Shown in pieces: positions 17,490-26,551 of a stretch of 64,000 nucleotides of DNA. The notes beneath the pieces are model-generated. The model was not told where the DNA came from. It worked only from the letters and a program-made list of their open reading frames with translations, and searched no databases. How positions within the stretch are numbered: the first letter of the stretch is position 1; every line of letters begins with the position of its first letter. This DNA is from JAXLQL01 sp046331625 (GTDB lineage: Bacteria; Acidobacteriota; Terriglobia; Bryobacterales; Bryobacteraceae): contig JAXLQL010000033.1 in the NCBI GenBank assembly GCA_046331625.1, positions 21,924 to 85,923 of the forward strand. The letters are read 5' to 3'. The translations under genes were made by a program, and so were the position numbers.

Positions 17490-18223
17490 TGCAGGCGGTT
17501 TGGTTTAGGATTTAGCATACCTTTACTGAATGACTGTCTGATCTGAGAGGGCAACCATGACCTTCCGGCCATTTTGACGCCGCTCGAAATTGAGCCCAGG
17601 TTGACCCCTACCGGACCCTTACTGAGGAGGATGCAAGTCAATGAGTCGGGCCCTTTGGATTACGCTCATGCTTTCGAGCGCCCTATTTGCTCAGATGGAA
17701 GGGAGCGGCCCGCGTGGCGGGCCGACGTCGGTGAACGTCGGTCCTACCCAGACCATCACCGCCACAATGCCACCGCCCGCGGGATCCAACTATTACCTCC
17801 AATTCTACCTTCGAGTGTCGAACTCGAATTTGAATCAGCCGGACCATACATGCAACGCGATTGGCGACCCAGTGAACAACAAATTCTACATGGAGTCGGA
17901 CGGCACCTTCGGCTCCACTCCTCCATGGATCTCACTGCCCGGTGCTGTAGGCGGGTCGGATCAACTGCGTGAAAACAGCCAATGTGCGGTCCAGATTCTC
18001 AAGTCCAGAGTCTATATCAACCCGGACAGGAGTGCTACCCTCACCATCACCGTACAGTTCAAGAACCCGTTGATCCCACATTCCAATACGCCGTGCCCGG
18101 CGGCCTGCGACTACTATGCTCCCGGTGGGGCCTACTCCGTTGCGGAACGATACTTCTGGGTGTTGGGATACACCAATGCGGGCACATGGGATGGCTGGTA
18201 CGCGATTGGCCCCATCATTGCGC

Positions 18224-18273
18224 GGCCGGGAGGATGGTTGACACTTTGGACCGGGAGCATGGTTGACAAGTTG
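18224..18273. repeat. IS481-like left end, two tandem motif copies
   Basis: Copy 1 starts at about 18226 (CCGGGAGGATGGTTGACAC, one mismatch) and copy 2 at 18250 (CCGGGAGCATGGTTGACAAG), a 24-base period. Such repeated subterminal motifs are probably transposase binding sites. Confidence 0.65.
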
Positions 18274-18513
18274 CCGGTCTGGGCTGCTGTAAGAATCTTA
18301 CTATGATGTGCTCCTGAAGTCCAGCGAAAAGAGCTTGGACGAGAGTAACTCTGCGGCTTGTAACCGGAGTGCCGTTGCGTCGATGGACATGGGCTACAAT
18401 GGCTCTGCTCGCGCAGAGGATAGGGCAACGCAGGGATGCGACCTGAGCGCTGCCGCGAGTGCGGACTGACGGGGTGACCGCTCGCGGTCGCCCCGCACCC
18501 CATGCAGTCTGCT

Positions 18514-19769
18514 TCAAAGCGTTAAATCCTGGGGTCGCAGGGGCAAAGCCCCCGCTGGCGTGCATGGTTGTTCGGGTGATCTGTGATGGGCGGTGCGCTT
18601 GGCCCACTTGTGGGCGAGTTCCTCGCGAACGAATTGGTATTCGGTGGAATCCATCCAGCCCAGGAAGACGGGGCCGAACCAGACTTCGAACAAGCGATCC
18701 TCGCACTCGCGGAAGCCAACCTGTTCGCCAGCCAGTACAGGTGTGAGGAGAACACGCCGGCTGTTCCATAGAAAGCGGCCATGGCCGTCGACTCTCCGGA
18801 CGTGGAAGCAGGAGTCGTACTGCATCTCGGGGAGGTGAATGGGATAAGCCCGGCTCGAGGGCCGGTACACTTGGGCAGGCGTCCTCATCTGGAGGGCCTC
18901 ATGGGGACGTTCGTGGTTGAAGTCTTTGCGGTACGCCAGGAATTCCCTCTGCTGCAGGCGGCAGTCCCAGGCGATGTGATAGTCGAGGCACTCTTTGACC
19001 AGCGACCAGTGGAATCGTTCATGCCGTCCATTCTGTTGCGGCTCTCCGGGCTCGATCCGCTCTACTCCAATCCCCAACCGGAGCCACCAGATCGACAACA
19101 TCGACAGCCCTCCCGGCGCATTCGTAGAAAACGGCGACCCATTGTCGCTTCGGATCGCCCTGGGCACGCCATACTCTCGAAAGGCTGCCTCCATCACTGC
19201 CTGAACTCGAACTTGATCGATCTCCGGCGTTGCCGTCAGGCGTGACACGTAGCGGCTGCATTATCGGTCACCGTCAACGGATCGCACCGCTTCCCATCGC
19301 CGGTTTGGAACCACCCTTTGTAGTCGATCGACCAGACGTCGTTGGGCTCCACCGCGTGGGACAACGGCTGCGTGGCCGGAACGAGCGGTCCCGGGCCTCG
19401 CCGCCGCCGGTGGGTGAGCCCTTCCCGCCGCAGCAGATCACCCAGGCAACTGGCTGCTGGGACCGTCTCTCGCTCCTGCTCAGGCAGCGCCTGCTGATCC
19501 CGCTCCAGCCGGGCCTTCAACTTCTTCGGGCCCCAACTGGGCCACTTCCGCCTCAATTCCAGCACCGCTTCCTTCACCGCTTCACTCATCGCGTGCGGGC
19601 GGCGGTGCGCTACTCGGCTCCCATCCCGCAACGCCTCCACGCCGCCCTCGGCGTACCGCTTCATCCACTTGTACCCGGTTTCCCGCGATACTCCGTACCG
19701 GCGGCAGATCTCGGCGAAGCTGACTTCTTCTCGCTCGGCCTCCAACACGAACCTGACTCGTTGATGCAT
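18514..19769 (-). pseudogene. IS481-family transposase, frameshifted
   Basis: Start ATG 19769 gives MHQRVRFVLEAEREEVSFAE, a helix-turn-helix (ICRRYGVSRETGYKWMKRYA), then KKLKARLERD and the rve-type catalytic core with the first Asp in DVWSIDYKGWF. This frame stops at 19236, just after TVTDNAAATCHA. The same protein continues in another frame with SRLTATPEIDQVRVQAVM, the second Asp in IRSDNGSPF, the Glu region PQQNGRHERFHWSL and a C-terminal beta domain. One base appears lost in the GCAGCCGC stretch near 19255. It is either an inactive copy or a base-calling error; IS481 transposases are normally one frame. Confidence 0.8.
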
Positions 19770-19835
19770 TGCGCTGCTCTCTTTCCAAGGCATTCATATA
19801 GCCTTGCAGCAGCCCATGGTCCTCTTCACTTACAA

Positions 19836-19883
19836 AGTGTCAACCATGCTCCCGGTCTGATCTGTCAACCATGCTCCCGGTCC
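19836..19883. repeat. IS481-like right end, two tandem motif copies
   Basis: Read on the minus strand, CCGGGAGCATGGTTGACAG begins at 19880 and CCGGGAGCATGGTTGACAC at 19855, a 25-base period. The inner copy continues into ACTTTG, as does the outer copy of the left end. Confidence 0.65.
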
Positions 19884-22282
19884 GCGCCCATCCCGAACGC
19901 CACAGGGACGGATCGGATGCGGGTTACACCGAACTGGGTTACAACGGGAGGAAGCCAAACCTTTCAAATCGATTTGCCGTTTCGCTACTGGACGCAGCCG
20001 TTTTCGTCCTGGCATACCGTGCAATTTCGGATTTCCCAGCCGCACCCAACAGGGCACCCTGCCCAGGGCGCTCTGCCCAGCCTGGCTAGGCGCGACTCCG
20101 CCTGTACGATAAGCTGGTCCGCTGGCACGAATACTTTCACCCTCGACAACGACGCGGGCACCCAGCCCGTTCCTGGTAGCATCAGTCCTGGAAGCGGTCT
20201 TCTCGAAAACAGCCAGTGCAGACTGCTAGGTGCAGGCTCCTCGGTAACCCAAGACGCCACCGGCAATCGGACAGCTCTCCTGAACATTGAGTTCAAAACG
20301 CCGTTTGCGCCGGGAGGGCAAGAGAGGTGGATGTGGCTTCGGGCCGTGAGCAATAGCGGCACTACGGAATGGGCGGCTTTGGGCTGGATTAAGCCTCAGG
20401 CAGCCGGTGGCGCAGATACGACGCCGCCTACGATCTTCAACCTCGACGAAAGTGGCTTCACGCCTTCGAGCGTCAAGATCTCCTGGAATACCAATGAGCC
20501 GGCAAGTACGCAAATCGAGTATGGAACTACCCTCTCTTATGGCAGCACGACCACCCTCGACACTGGCATGGTCACCTACCACAATCAAACGATTTCGGGC
20601 GCTGGTCTACAGCCCGGAATAGTCTACTATTACAGAGTGCGCTCGCGCGATCAAGCCCAGAATCTTGGCACTCAGACTGGGGACTTCGTTTTGCCGCCTG
20701 TGGCTCCGACCCAATTGACAGGCCCTAGCCGGGTGGAAGTAAACCTTGGCCCGTTGCCAATCAACCTCTACAGTGATTCGCAAATGAACCTTCTGAACGG
20801 CCAGCCGGTCGTGCCACCATGCCCCACGACAAAAACGGTTCGGCAATGCTACAAAGATGCATTTGTGCCTTATCGTGTGGATCAGAATGTTACCGGAGTC
20901 CGGTTTCAGTTTGGGATTTGCGGCGGTGGAAATAGCAAGGCGCTAAACAACTGTGATCAAACCGGCCCCACAAATCCGCCGCCGATCGCGGAGAACCCGA
21001 ACTGGGATGCGAACCTCAGCCTGCTCTATCAGGATTTGAAGGATGCGGGCATCAACAATGTCACGCTTACGCCGGCCTTGCACGGCTTCGGCGGGGATGA
21101 GGGAGCTTGGTACCGAACGCCGAGCGGCGGGTTCTTCACAATCACCGATCCGTGTCGGCCCAATAGCCCCTTGACAGAGGTCGAACACTGGCCAGCGTCA
21201 CCCTACCTGCTCGTGCCAGCAGGCAACACAGGTGCCTTCACGCAAGGCCCACACCTCGGCTTTTTCAGTCAATCATACAATTGCTCCCCGCGAAACAACC
21301 GGTATAGCGACAATCCCAGAGGTACTTTCATCGGCTATCCCTGGCTGTACAATGTCTTCTCGAGAGCCGTGAACCTCGCGAGGCAAAAAGGGCTAACGGT
21401 GGTCGAGTTCGATCTTCAGAACGAGGTGGCAATCGACATCTTCACGGTTCAAGCTCGCCTGATCTACGACAACAAGTACGACGAAGACGTGATCGGCCAC
21501 GTTCGCGCGATCATGGCGCCTGATCAGCTACGCGTGACAACCTCATCGCTCACAGGCGGTGCCTTGAAGCCGTGGATCGAAACCGAACTGCAGGCTGCCG
21601 GATTCGATTGCCCCTCCATTTACGGAGACAGCGCGAGAATCTACGGAAGTTCCGAGTTGCTCGCGGCATTCGGGGGAGGGCTGATCGGATTGCCGGCCAA
21701 CGCCGTAGAATCAGATGGGGCCGATTCCATCTTCTACACCAGGGGTCTTATGTGCACGGACTCGACACTGAGCCGCAACAGCAATGTCTCGCATATGGTC
21801 TCCGTACCACGGCAGTATGAGCCACCGAACATCATCGACATCCACCACACCGGCGTACTCGGCCAGACGAACGAGGCCGGAGGTGCAATCGCTCCCGCAG
21901 CAACACAATCGATAGCAGCAAGCCGTGCCGAAGCGGCCGCAACGTTCAACGCCGTGGGCAGTCTCATCGCCAGCTTCTGCCCAGGTGGGTGGCGCGGCTC
22001 TGTTCCCAACGTGTGCAACGCTTTGTTCATGCTCGGGGAAACCTCGGCGTGGAAGCCGAACGCGTCAACTAGTCTCAACTGTGACGGTTCTCCTGCAAAT
22101 ACACCCTTCGGCACCGCCCAGGGTTTCAATCAGAGCACCTTGGCAGGCCGGCCCGCCGGTTCGGTTTATCGTTTTTGGCTCGACGGCGTGAACGGGCCGT
22201 TATGCTACGAACTTCCGCATCCTGTGTCGCAGGTTGTCCTGCCGACGCCATGATCGTCGATACTATGGTGGAGCCTACTTCA

Positions 22283-23044
22283 ATGAAGCTTCGAATCTCG
22301 ACTCAGTCAGTGTTAGTCGCGGTGGCCGTCTTGCATGCAGGCGTCGCGGCGGCGGCAAACCTCAGTGGATCGGTGACGTCCACGGACGGCAAACCAATTC
22401 AGGGAGCTGAAATCATGATTTCGGGCCTTGGAAAACACCAAACATCCCGGACCGATGCCGGTAAGGCTGTGAGCCGCCCCGTTGAGGGCGCGGAACCCGG
22501 AAGGGCGACGGTCCGGCTGCGACCGGATGGGACGTTCTCTATTCAGGGGCTGAGAAACGGTGAGTATCTGGTGTGCGCTCGGGCTCCCTTTCCCTACCTG
22601 AACCCTTGCGACTGGGGCACTCCAGGAGGCTTCCGAGTGGATGCCGATCGAGTTTCGGGTGGAGTCTCGCTTCGGTTACAAACCGGAGCACTGCTCGAGA
22701 TCCGGATTGATGATCCGGCGCGAGCATTTCCTCAAGCTGACGACTCAGTAAACGGCCTCCCGATTTCTTGCGGAGTCATGACGCCAGATAGACGGTATGT
22801 GCCTGCGCTCCTCTCTTCTAGAACTCCCGAGGGGCGCACATACCGCCTCGCGGTTCCGGCCGCTACCAATCTGAAGTTATCGTTCTCGAGCCGAGTCGTG
22901 CGGTTGGTTCAGGGTACGGTGCCGATGAACTACCCGCACGGCCTCGTTGAACTGCCTCCCCAGCAAGTCGGCGGAACCTATACACTCCATTTCGCTGCAC
23001 AGCCCTTGAGCGCCGCCGAGAAGGAGAAGATTCGGTTCCAATGA
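22283..23044 (+). CDS. Secreted family A protein 3
   Basis: 253 residues from ATG 22283, with GGTGGAG about 9 bases upstream. A signal peptide ends near VAAAA. It has NLSGSVTSTDGKPIQGAEIM and GTFSIQGLRNGEYLVC, the family Cys pair in CARAPFPYLNPCDWG, LLEIRIDDPARAF and YRLAVPAA. Compared with A1 and A2 it has an extra 20-30 residue loop (KHQTSRTDAGKAVSRP) in the first domain. It is 29 bases after B2 and overlaps C2 by 4 bases (ATGA), which indicates translational coupling of an A protein with a C protein. Function unknown. Confidence 0.7.
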   Translation: MKLRISTQSVLVAVAVLHAGVAAAANLSGSVTSTDGKPIQGAEIMISGLGKHQTSRTDAGKAVSRPVEGAEPGRATVRLRPDGTFSIQGLRNGEYLVCARAPFPYLNPCDWGTPGGFRVDADRVSGGVSLRLQTGALLEIRIDDPARAFPQADDSVNGLPISCGVMTPDRRYVPALLSSRTPEGRTYRLAVPAATNLKLSFSSRVVRLVQGTVPMNYPHGLVELPPQQVGGTYTLHFAAQPLSAAEKEKIRFQ

Positions 23045-24678
23045 CGGCTTGCGTCCCTCACCGGGCCTTGACCGCACTGGTCGCTCTCAGTGGTTGCGCA
23101 CTCGCGCAACCCCCGGAAGTGCGCGCCGAAAACATTCTGAATGCCGCCTCGCTCTCCGGGCCTCCGTCACTCCAGAAGAACTACAGCCGAGGTACGATCT
23201 TGTCGATCTTCGGCACCAATCTCGCTCCTGGCGTTCAAACAGCCCCGAACTCCTTTCCGTTGCCGGCACAGCTTTTGGGTACCCAGGTGCTCTTCGAAGA
23301 TGTCCCCGGTGCTTTGCTCTACGTTTCACCGGCGCAGATCAACGTCGTTGTTCCGGATGTTCCCCAAAACCAGACATATCCGATTACCGTGAAGACGGTG
23401 ACCGGCTCGTCGAAGTCCTTTCAATTCGTGCCTCAGGCCGCAAGTCCAGGAGTCTTCACCATGGATGGAACCGGGTGCGGCCAGCCCGCGCTTTGGAGCC
23501 ATCGCCTAAATCGCCTCGTTCAGCCTGCTGACGCGCTCCAGCCCGGTGACGTAGCTACCTTCTACGGCACTGGCTTTGGCCCACCGCTCGTTCCAGATCG
23601 AATGGCCGCGCCATTCGATCCACCCCTTTCGACCGAGCTTCCCTTCAGTGTTTTCATCGGAAGCGAAAGCACACCAGGCCTAGTCGGCGCCGACGTGCTT
23701 TGGCAAGGGAAGGCACCCGGCTTCGCGGGAGTCGATCAGTTCAATATTCGTGTCCCTGCGGACGTTCAGGAGGGCTGCGCTGTTCCGTTTCGGGTTATCA
23801 AGCCTGACTATGCTTTCGGGTTTGATAGAAGTCAAATCCTGAGCGTTCCGGTTTCCCGAAACGGTCGCTCCTGTAAGGAACCGGCCCGGCAAGGCTTTCT
23901 TCGCTTGATCCTGGTACGTGAGGTCAACTCGGGCCTCCCGCAACTCCCAGCCCGCCGGGACCGACTCTGGGTTGACTTCTTCCGCACTGCTCCTCCTGGG
24001 CCTGCCGCTTTCAATACGCCGGTGGGCACATGCAGCCTTTCCCGGGGTGGCAGATTCACTGGGCGTGTGTGTCCGGGGCTAGAGGGTGCCTCCGAAGACG
24101 ATCTCGCCGACACAACTTCATTCGATACCGATCACTGGGCGGACAAGGTACCGCAGGACGCTGGCACGATTACTGTAGCCGCGAGTGACCGCACAGTACC
24201 GCTACGGCCAGGCTTGCCGAACGGGCTCCCCTTTTATCCCGCCGACCTAACGCCGGGAATACTGGAGCCAGGCGAGATTGTCGTCAAGGGTGGCGGGGGT
24301 GAGCACACCGGCCCCTTCGAAGCCCGAATCCAACTCCCCCGATTTGAAATTTTGAGCGATCTGTCTCCGGGGACTACGGTTGGCAGCGCGCGCTTCGGGT
24401 TGCAGGCACTGCGCTGGGCCGGAGGTAGCGGAAAAGGAATTGTACGCTGGTGGTACCTTCGGAGCGAATGCAAGTCACCTTCGCCCGACATGCACCTAGG
24501 ACCGGCTCCCGTGCCCGCGCTGTTGGGCGAAGTCGCCGGCGAAATGAGCCCGGTCACGATCCTCTTCTCGCCTGGAGAAGACGAAGAGATCAACTTTACC
24601 GCCGATGGCCTACGCTACGGCGGAAAGCTGAGCTACTTGTATGTCTTCCGATACGGGGGGCTGCGCCTCTCCGAGTAG
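23041..24678 (+). CDS. Secreted family C protein 2 with TIGR03437-like domain and C-terminal extension
   Basis: 545 residues; the start overlaps the A3 stop as ATGA. A signal peptide ends near CALAQ. Residues about 25-240 carry the Solibacter domain: ENILNAASLSG, GTILSIFGTNLAPG, LYVSPAQINVVVPDV, GDVATFYGTGFGPP and VDQFNIRVPADV. The last 280 residues form an unrelated region with several possible beta domains (FEARIQLPRFEILSDLSPGT, VRWWYLRSECKSPSPD) that I do not recognise. It ends the A/B/C cluster; after it lie repeat fragments and a dead VapC gene. Confidence 0.72.
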   Translation: MTACVPHRALTALVALSGCALAQPPEVRAENILNAASLSGPPSLQKNYSRGTILSIFGTNLAPGVQTAPNSFPLPAQLLGTQVLFEDVPGALLYVSPAQINVVVPDVPQNQTYPITVKTVTGSSKSFQFVPQAASPGVFTMDGTGCGQPALWSHRLNRLVQPADALQPGDVATFYGTGFGPPLVPDRMAAPFDPPLSTELPFSVFIGSESTPGLVGADVLWQGKAPGFAGVDQFNIRVPADVQEGCAVPFRVIKPDYAFGFDRSQILSVPVSRNGRSCKEPARQGFLRLILVREVNSGLPQLPARRDRLWVDFFRTAPPGPAAFNTPVGTCSLSRGGRFTGRVCPGLEGASEDDLADTTSFDTDHWADKVPQDAGTITVAASDRTVPLRPGLPNGLPFYPADLTPGILEPGEIVVKGGGGEHTGPFEARIQLPRFEILSDLSPGTTVGSARFGLQALRWAGGSGKGIVRWWYLRSECKSPSPDMHLGPAPVPALLGEVAGEMSPVTILFSPGEDEEINFTADGLRYGGKLSYLYVFRYGGLRLSE

Positions 24679-24759
24679 AACCGAGCAGGGCTCTTCGCCG
24701 CCAACCGCCCGTGCTCTACGTCGCTGCTAGCGCTAGCCAGGGCCAACCAACTGTAAGCC

Positions 24760-24835
24760 TAGAGCGAATTCAGTCCCGCTGCCCGAGTCGCACTGCGAAT
24801 TTCGGGTGCTTGGAGCGGCGCCACCCTCCGAACGA
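24760..24835 (+). repeat. Partial repeat related to the 10.6-kb unit
   Basis: The stretch TTCAGTCCCGCTGCCCGA followed by GCGAATTTC and GCTTGGAGCGGCG corresponds to the downstream half of the repeat at 10590-10640. The rest of 24679-24867 holds nothing recognisable. Confidence 0.5.
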
Positions 24836-24867
24836 GCCCGTTACGGCCCTTTGGCCCAGCCACATCA

Positions 24868-25210
24868 TCACTCCTGCCACGGATTGACGGTGGCTACTCC
24901 GAGGCCGAGAAAACGGCTTACGTTGCGGGTCACCGCTGCAAGGTTGTAATGAAGCGCAGTCGGCCGCAAGAAGTCCGTCTACAACTGGAAGGGGCGTTCC
25001 TCTCGATTGACACATTGCCATGAGCGTTACCCAGACATCCGCAACGCTCGCTTCCACCCGTAGGATGCGTCCAGCGAATCGAGATGCATGCCCCTTTCCA
25101 GCCATTCCGTCAACTCGGTTCGCTTCTTGCTCACCGGCAGGGCTTCGACACCATGTCGTAACTCTCCGAGCACGCTAAATAGACAAGAGGCTCGCCGCCC
25201 CTTGGTATCC
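24868..25210 (-). pseudogene. Remnant of a VapC/FitB-type PIN-domain toxin
   Basis: Three frames together spell a PIN toxin: VLGELRHGVEALPVSKKRTE and LTEWLERGM (about 25100-25200), then RFAGRILRVEASVADVW and GTPLPVVDGLLAA, then TALHYNLAAVTRNV and SRFLGLGVATVNPW with a stop at 24868-24870. GxPLPxxDGLxAATAL and VTRNVxxF-LGV-NPW are the conserved C-terminal PIN motifs with the catalytic Asp. At least two indels break the frame, the N-terminal Asp segment is missing, and no antitoxin gene precedes it. The segment 25211-25573 has no other gene that I can support. Confidence 0.6.
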
Positions 25211-25573
25211 CCGCTGTTATGGCCGCCGACGCAGCTCCGCAACGAGAAGACAATTCTCGTAACGGCGGCCATAACGGTCAAACTAACTAAGTCACTTTAC
25301 CGACATCGAGGCGAGCCGTCATGACGGCGCCGCCGCGAAGGCGAGCGCTCCGGTAGGGGCGGCAAGAGGCAGAGGCCAGTCCGCGCGGCGTCAACACCCG
25401 CGCCGAAACATGGGTGGCTCGCCCGCTGCCTCTGCGCTCACGAGACCACCGAAACCGATGCAGTTCGTGTACTGAAAATATCGTAAAGGCAATCGCTTCA
25501 GCGGCTTGCCGGGAACGATTTTGCAAGCGCCACTGCCCTCCCGGCTACTCTGGCATCGGAGGATGGACATCCG

Positions 25574-26224
25574 ATGAAAGCCATCGACATCTCGCGCGCA
25601 CCCGCCCGCGCCACCGGACCACGCACCGAGGCCGGCAAGACCCGCTCTTCTCAAAACGCCGTCAAACACGGACTCACCTCGCGCGCCGTCGTGCTCGCCA
25701 ATGAGGATCCCGCCGCTTGGCGCAAACTCCTCGACGACTACGTCGCCCGATTCCAACCGGCCGACAGCATTGAAGCACAACTGGTAGAACAAATGGCCGC
25801 CGCGCAGTGGCGCATCCGCCGCGCCTGGGCTCTCGAGACCGCCACGCTCGATCTCGAAATCGTACAATCGGGTCCTCAGGTCAGCGAGACATTCGATCGA
25901 ATCGACCAGCCCACCCGCACCGCCATTGCTCACAAGAACCTCACCGATAACTCGCGCTCCCTGGCCGCCATCCAGCGTCACGAAGCCCGCCTCGCGCGCG
26001 AGTATCATCGCGCACTGGGGGAACTCCGCGAACTCCAGGCGGACCGCAAAGCTCAGGAGGAGAGCCAGGAACCACCGCCGGATCCGCCTGCAAAAGCGAA
26101 TTTGCAAAACGAACTCCCGTCCCAACCCTCCCAACCGGCTCCGCAGCCTGTTTCCGCCGCGGAAAAGCCGTCCGGCCCATCCATCGTGCCCCCCGAAGCA
26201 CTGAATCCGCCCGGCCGGGAGTAG
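25574..26224 (+). CDS. Hypothetical protein of the terminase cassette
   Basis: 216 residues with GGAGG before the ATG. The N-terminus has GPRTEAGKTRSSQNAVKHGL, a motif seen in many Acidobacteriota and Planctomycetota hypothetical proteins. The centre (40-165) is alpha-helical with heptad-like charge patterns (EAQLVEQMAAAQWRIRRAW, RHEARLAREYHRALGELREL), and the last 50 residues are Pro/Gln/Ser-rich and probably disordered. Function is not known. Its constant position two genes ahead of a large-terminase gene suggests a DNA-binding or small-terminase-like partner, but no direct motif proves that. Confidence 0.6.
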   Translation: MKAIDISRAPARATGPRTEAGKTRSSQNAVKHGLTSRAVVLANEDPAAWRKLLDDYVARFQPADSIEAQLVEQMAAAQWRIRRAWALETATLDLEIVQSGPQVSETFDRIDQPTRTAIAHKNLTDNSRSLAAIQRHEARLAREYHRALGELRELQADRKAQEESQEPPPDPPAKANLQNELPSQPSQPAPQPVSAAEKPSGPSIVPPEALNPPGRE

Positions 26225-26247
26225 CCACGAACCACAAAGGGGCCGCC

Positions 26248-26469
26248 ATGGACACGTTTTTGCAAACCACCGCTCTCGAGCTGCGCCCAAACGTGGCTCT
26301 CAAGCTCGAGCCCGCGCGCTCGGGCCAGGGAAACGGCATGCAGCCGAGCAACGAATTCTTCGATGCCCTTCGCGGCGAGCTCCTGAAGGCGATCAGTCCC
26401 TATAGCGAGGCGTGCAAAGCTGCGTCGCTGGCATTCGAGCGTGTCTTCGCTCGATTCGGCATTGACTGA
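26248..26469 (+). CDS. Small hypothetical protein of the terminase cassette
   Basis: 73 residues with AAAGGGG 5-10 bases before the ATG. The protein starts MDTFLQTTALELRPNVALKL and ends with a predicted helix pair (FFDALRGELLKAISPY, EACKAASLAFERVFARFGID). No signal or membrane segment. It lies 23 bases after the 216-residue gene and 82 bases before the terminase gene, on the same strand. Family not recognised; the position suggests a partner in the same process. Confidence 0.5.
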   Translation: MDTFLQTTALELRPNVALKLEPARSGQGNGMQPSNEFFDALRGELLKAISPYSEACKAASLAFERVFARFGID

Positions 26470-26551
26470 CGCCGGTGGCGCACGCCGGCGGCTCTCCAGT
26501 GCCCACACCTCTATTGACTCAGCAAGGAACTGATACCTCGAGGCTTGATTT

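Larger units (their letters stand above)
18224..19883 (-). mobile_element. IS481-like insertion in B2, 1.66 kb
   Basis: The element is flanked by GCGC direct repeats (18220-18223 and 19884-19887) that fit a 4-bp target duplication, because precise removal restores the host reading frame. Each end carries two copies of a motif close to GACCGGGAGCATGGTTGACA. The element contains one transposase gene on the minus strand, about 290 bases of non-coding sequence between the left end and that gene (18225-18513), and no passenger gene that I can recognise. Confidence 0.82.
17641..22253 (+). pseudogene. Secreted family B protein 2, interrupted by an IS481-like element
   Basis: The 5' part (17641-18223, GAGGAGG before the ATG) has a signal peptide and the B module: DHTCNAIGDP, ENSQCAVQILKSRVYINPDRS, CDYYAPGG. 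The 3' part (19884-22253) resumes with PIPNATGTDRMRVTPNW and continues through ERWMWLRA and GWIKPQA. Removing the element plus one GCGC copy restores a single frame of 982 residues that aligns with B1 across the junction. After the B module comes a fibronectin-III/phosphatase-N-like domain (PTIFNLDESGFTPSSVKISW to YYYRVRSRDQAQN), then about 500 residues resembling a TIM-barrel glycoside-hydrolase fold (LYQDLKDAGINNVTLTPA, VEFDLQNEVAID). The uninterrupted 5' fragment could still make a 221-residue truncated exported product. Confidence 0.85.

Noticed and set aside
19230..19880. Upstream part of the long frame that contains the B2 C-terminal half
   Set aside because: It reads backwards through the IS481 transposase; only the part after 19884 is B2 sequence.
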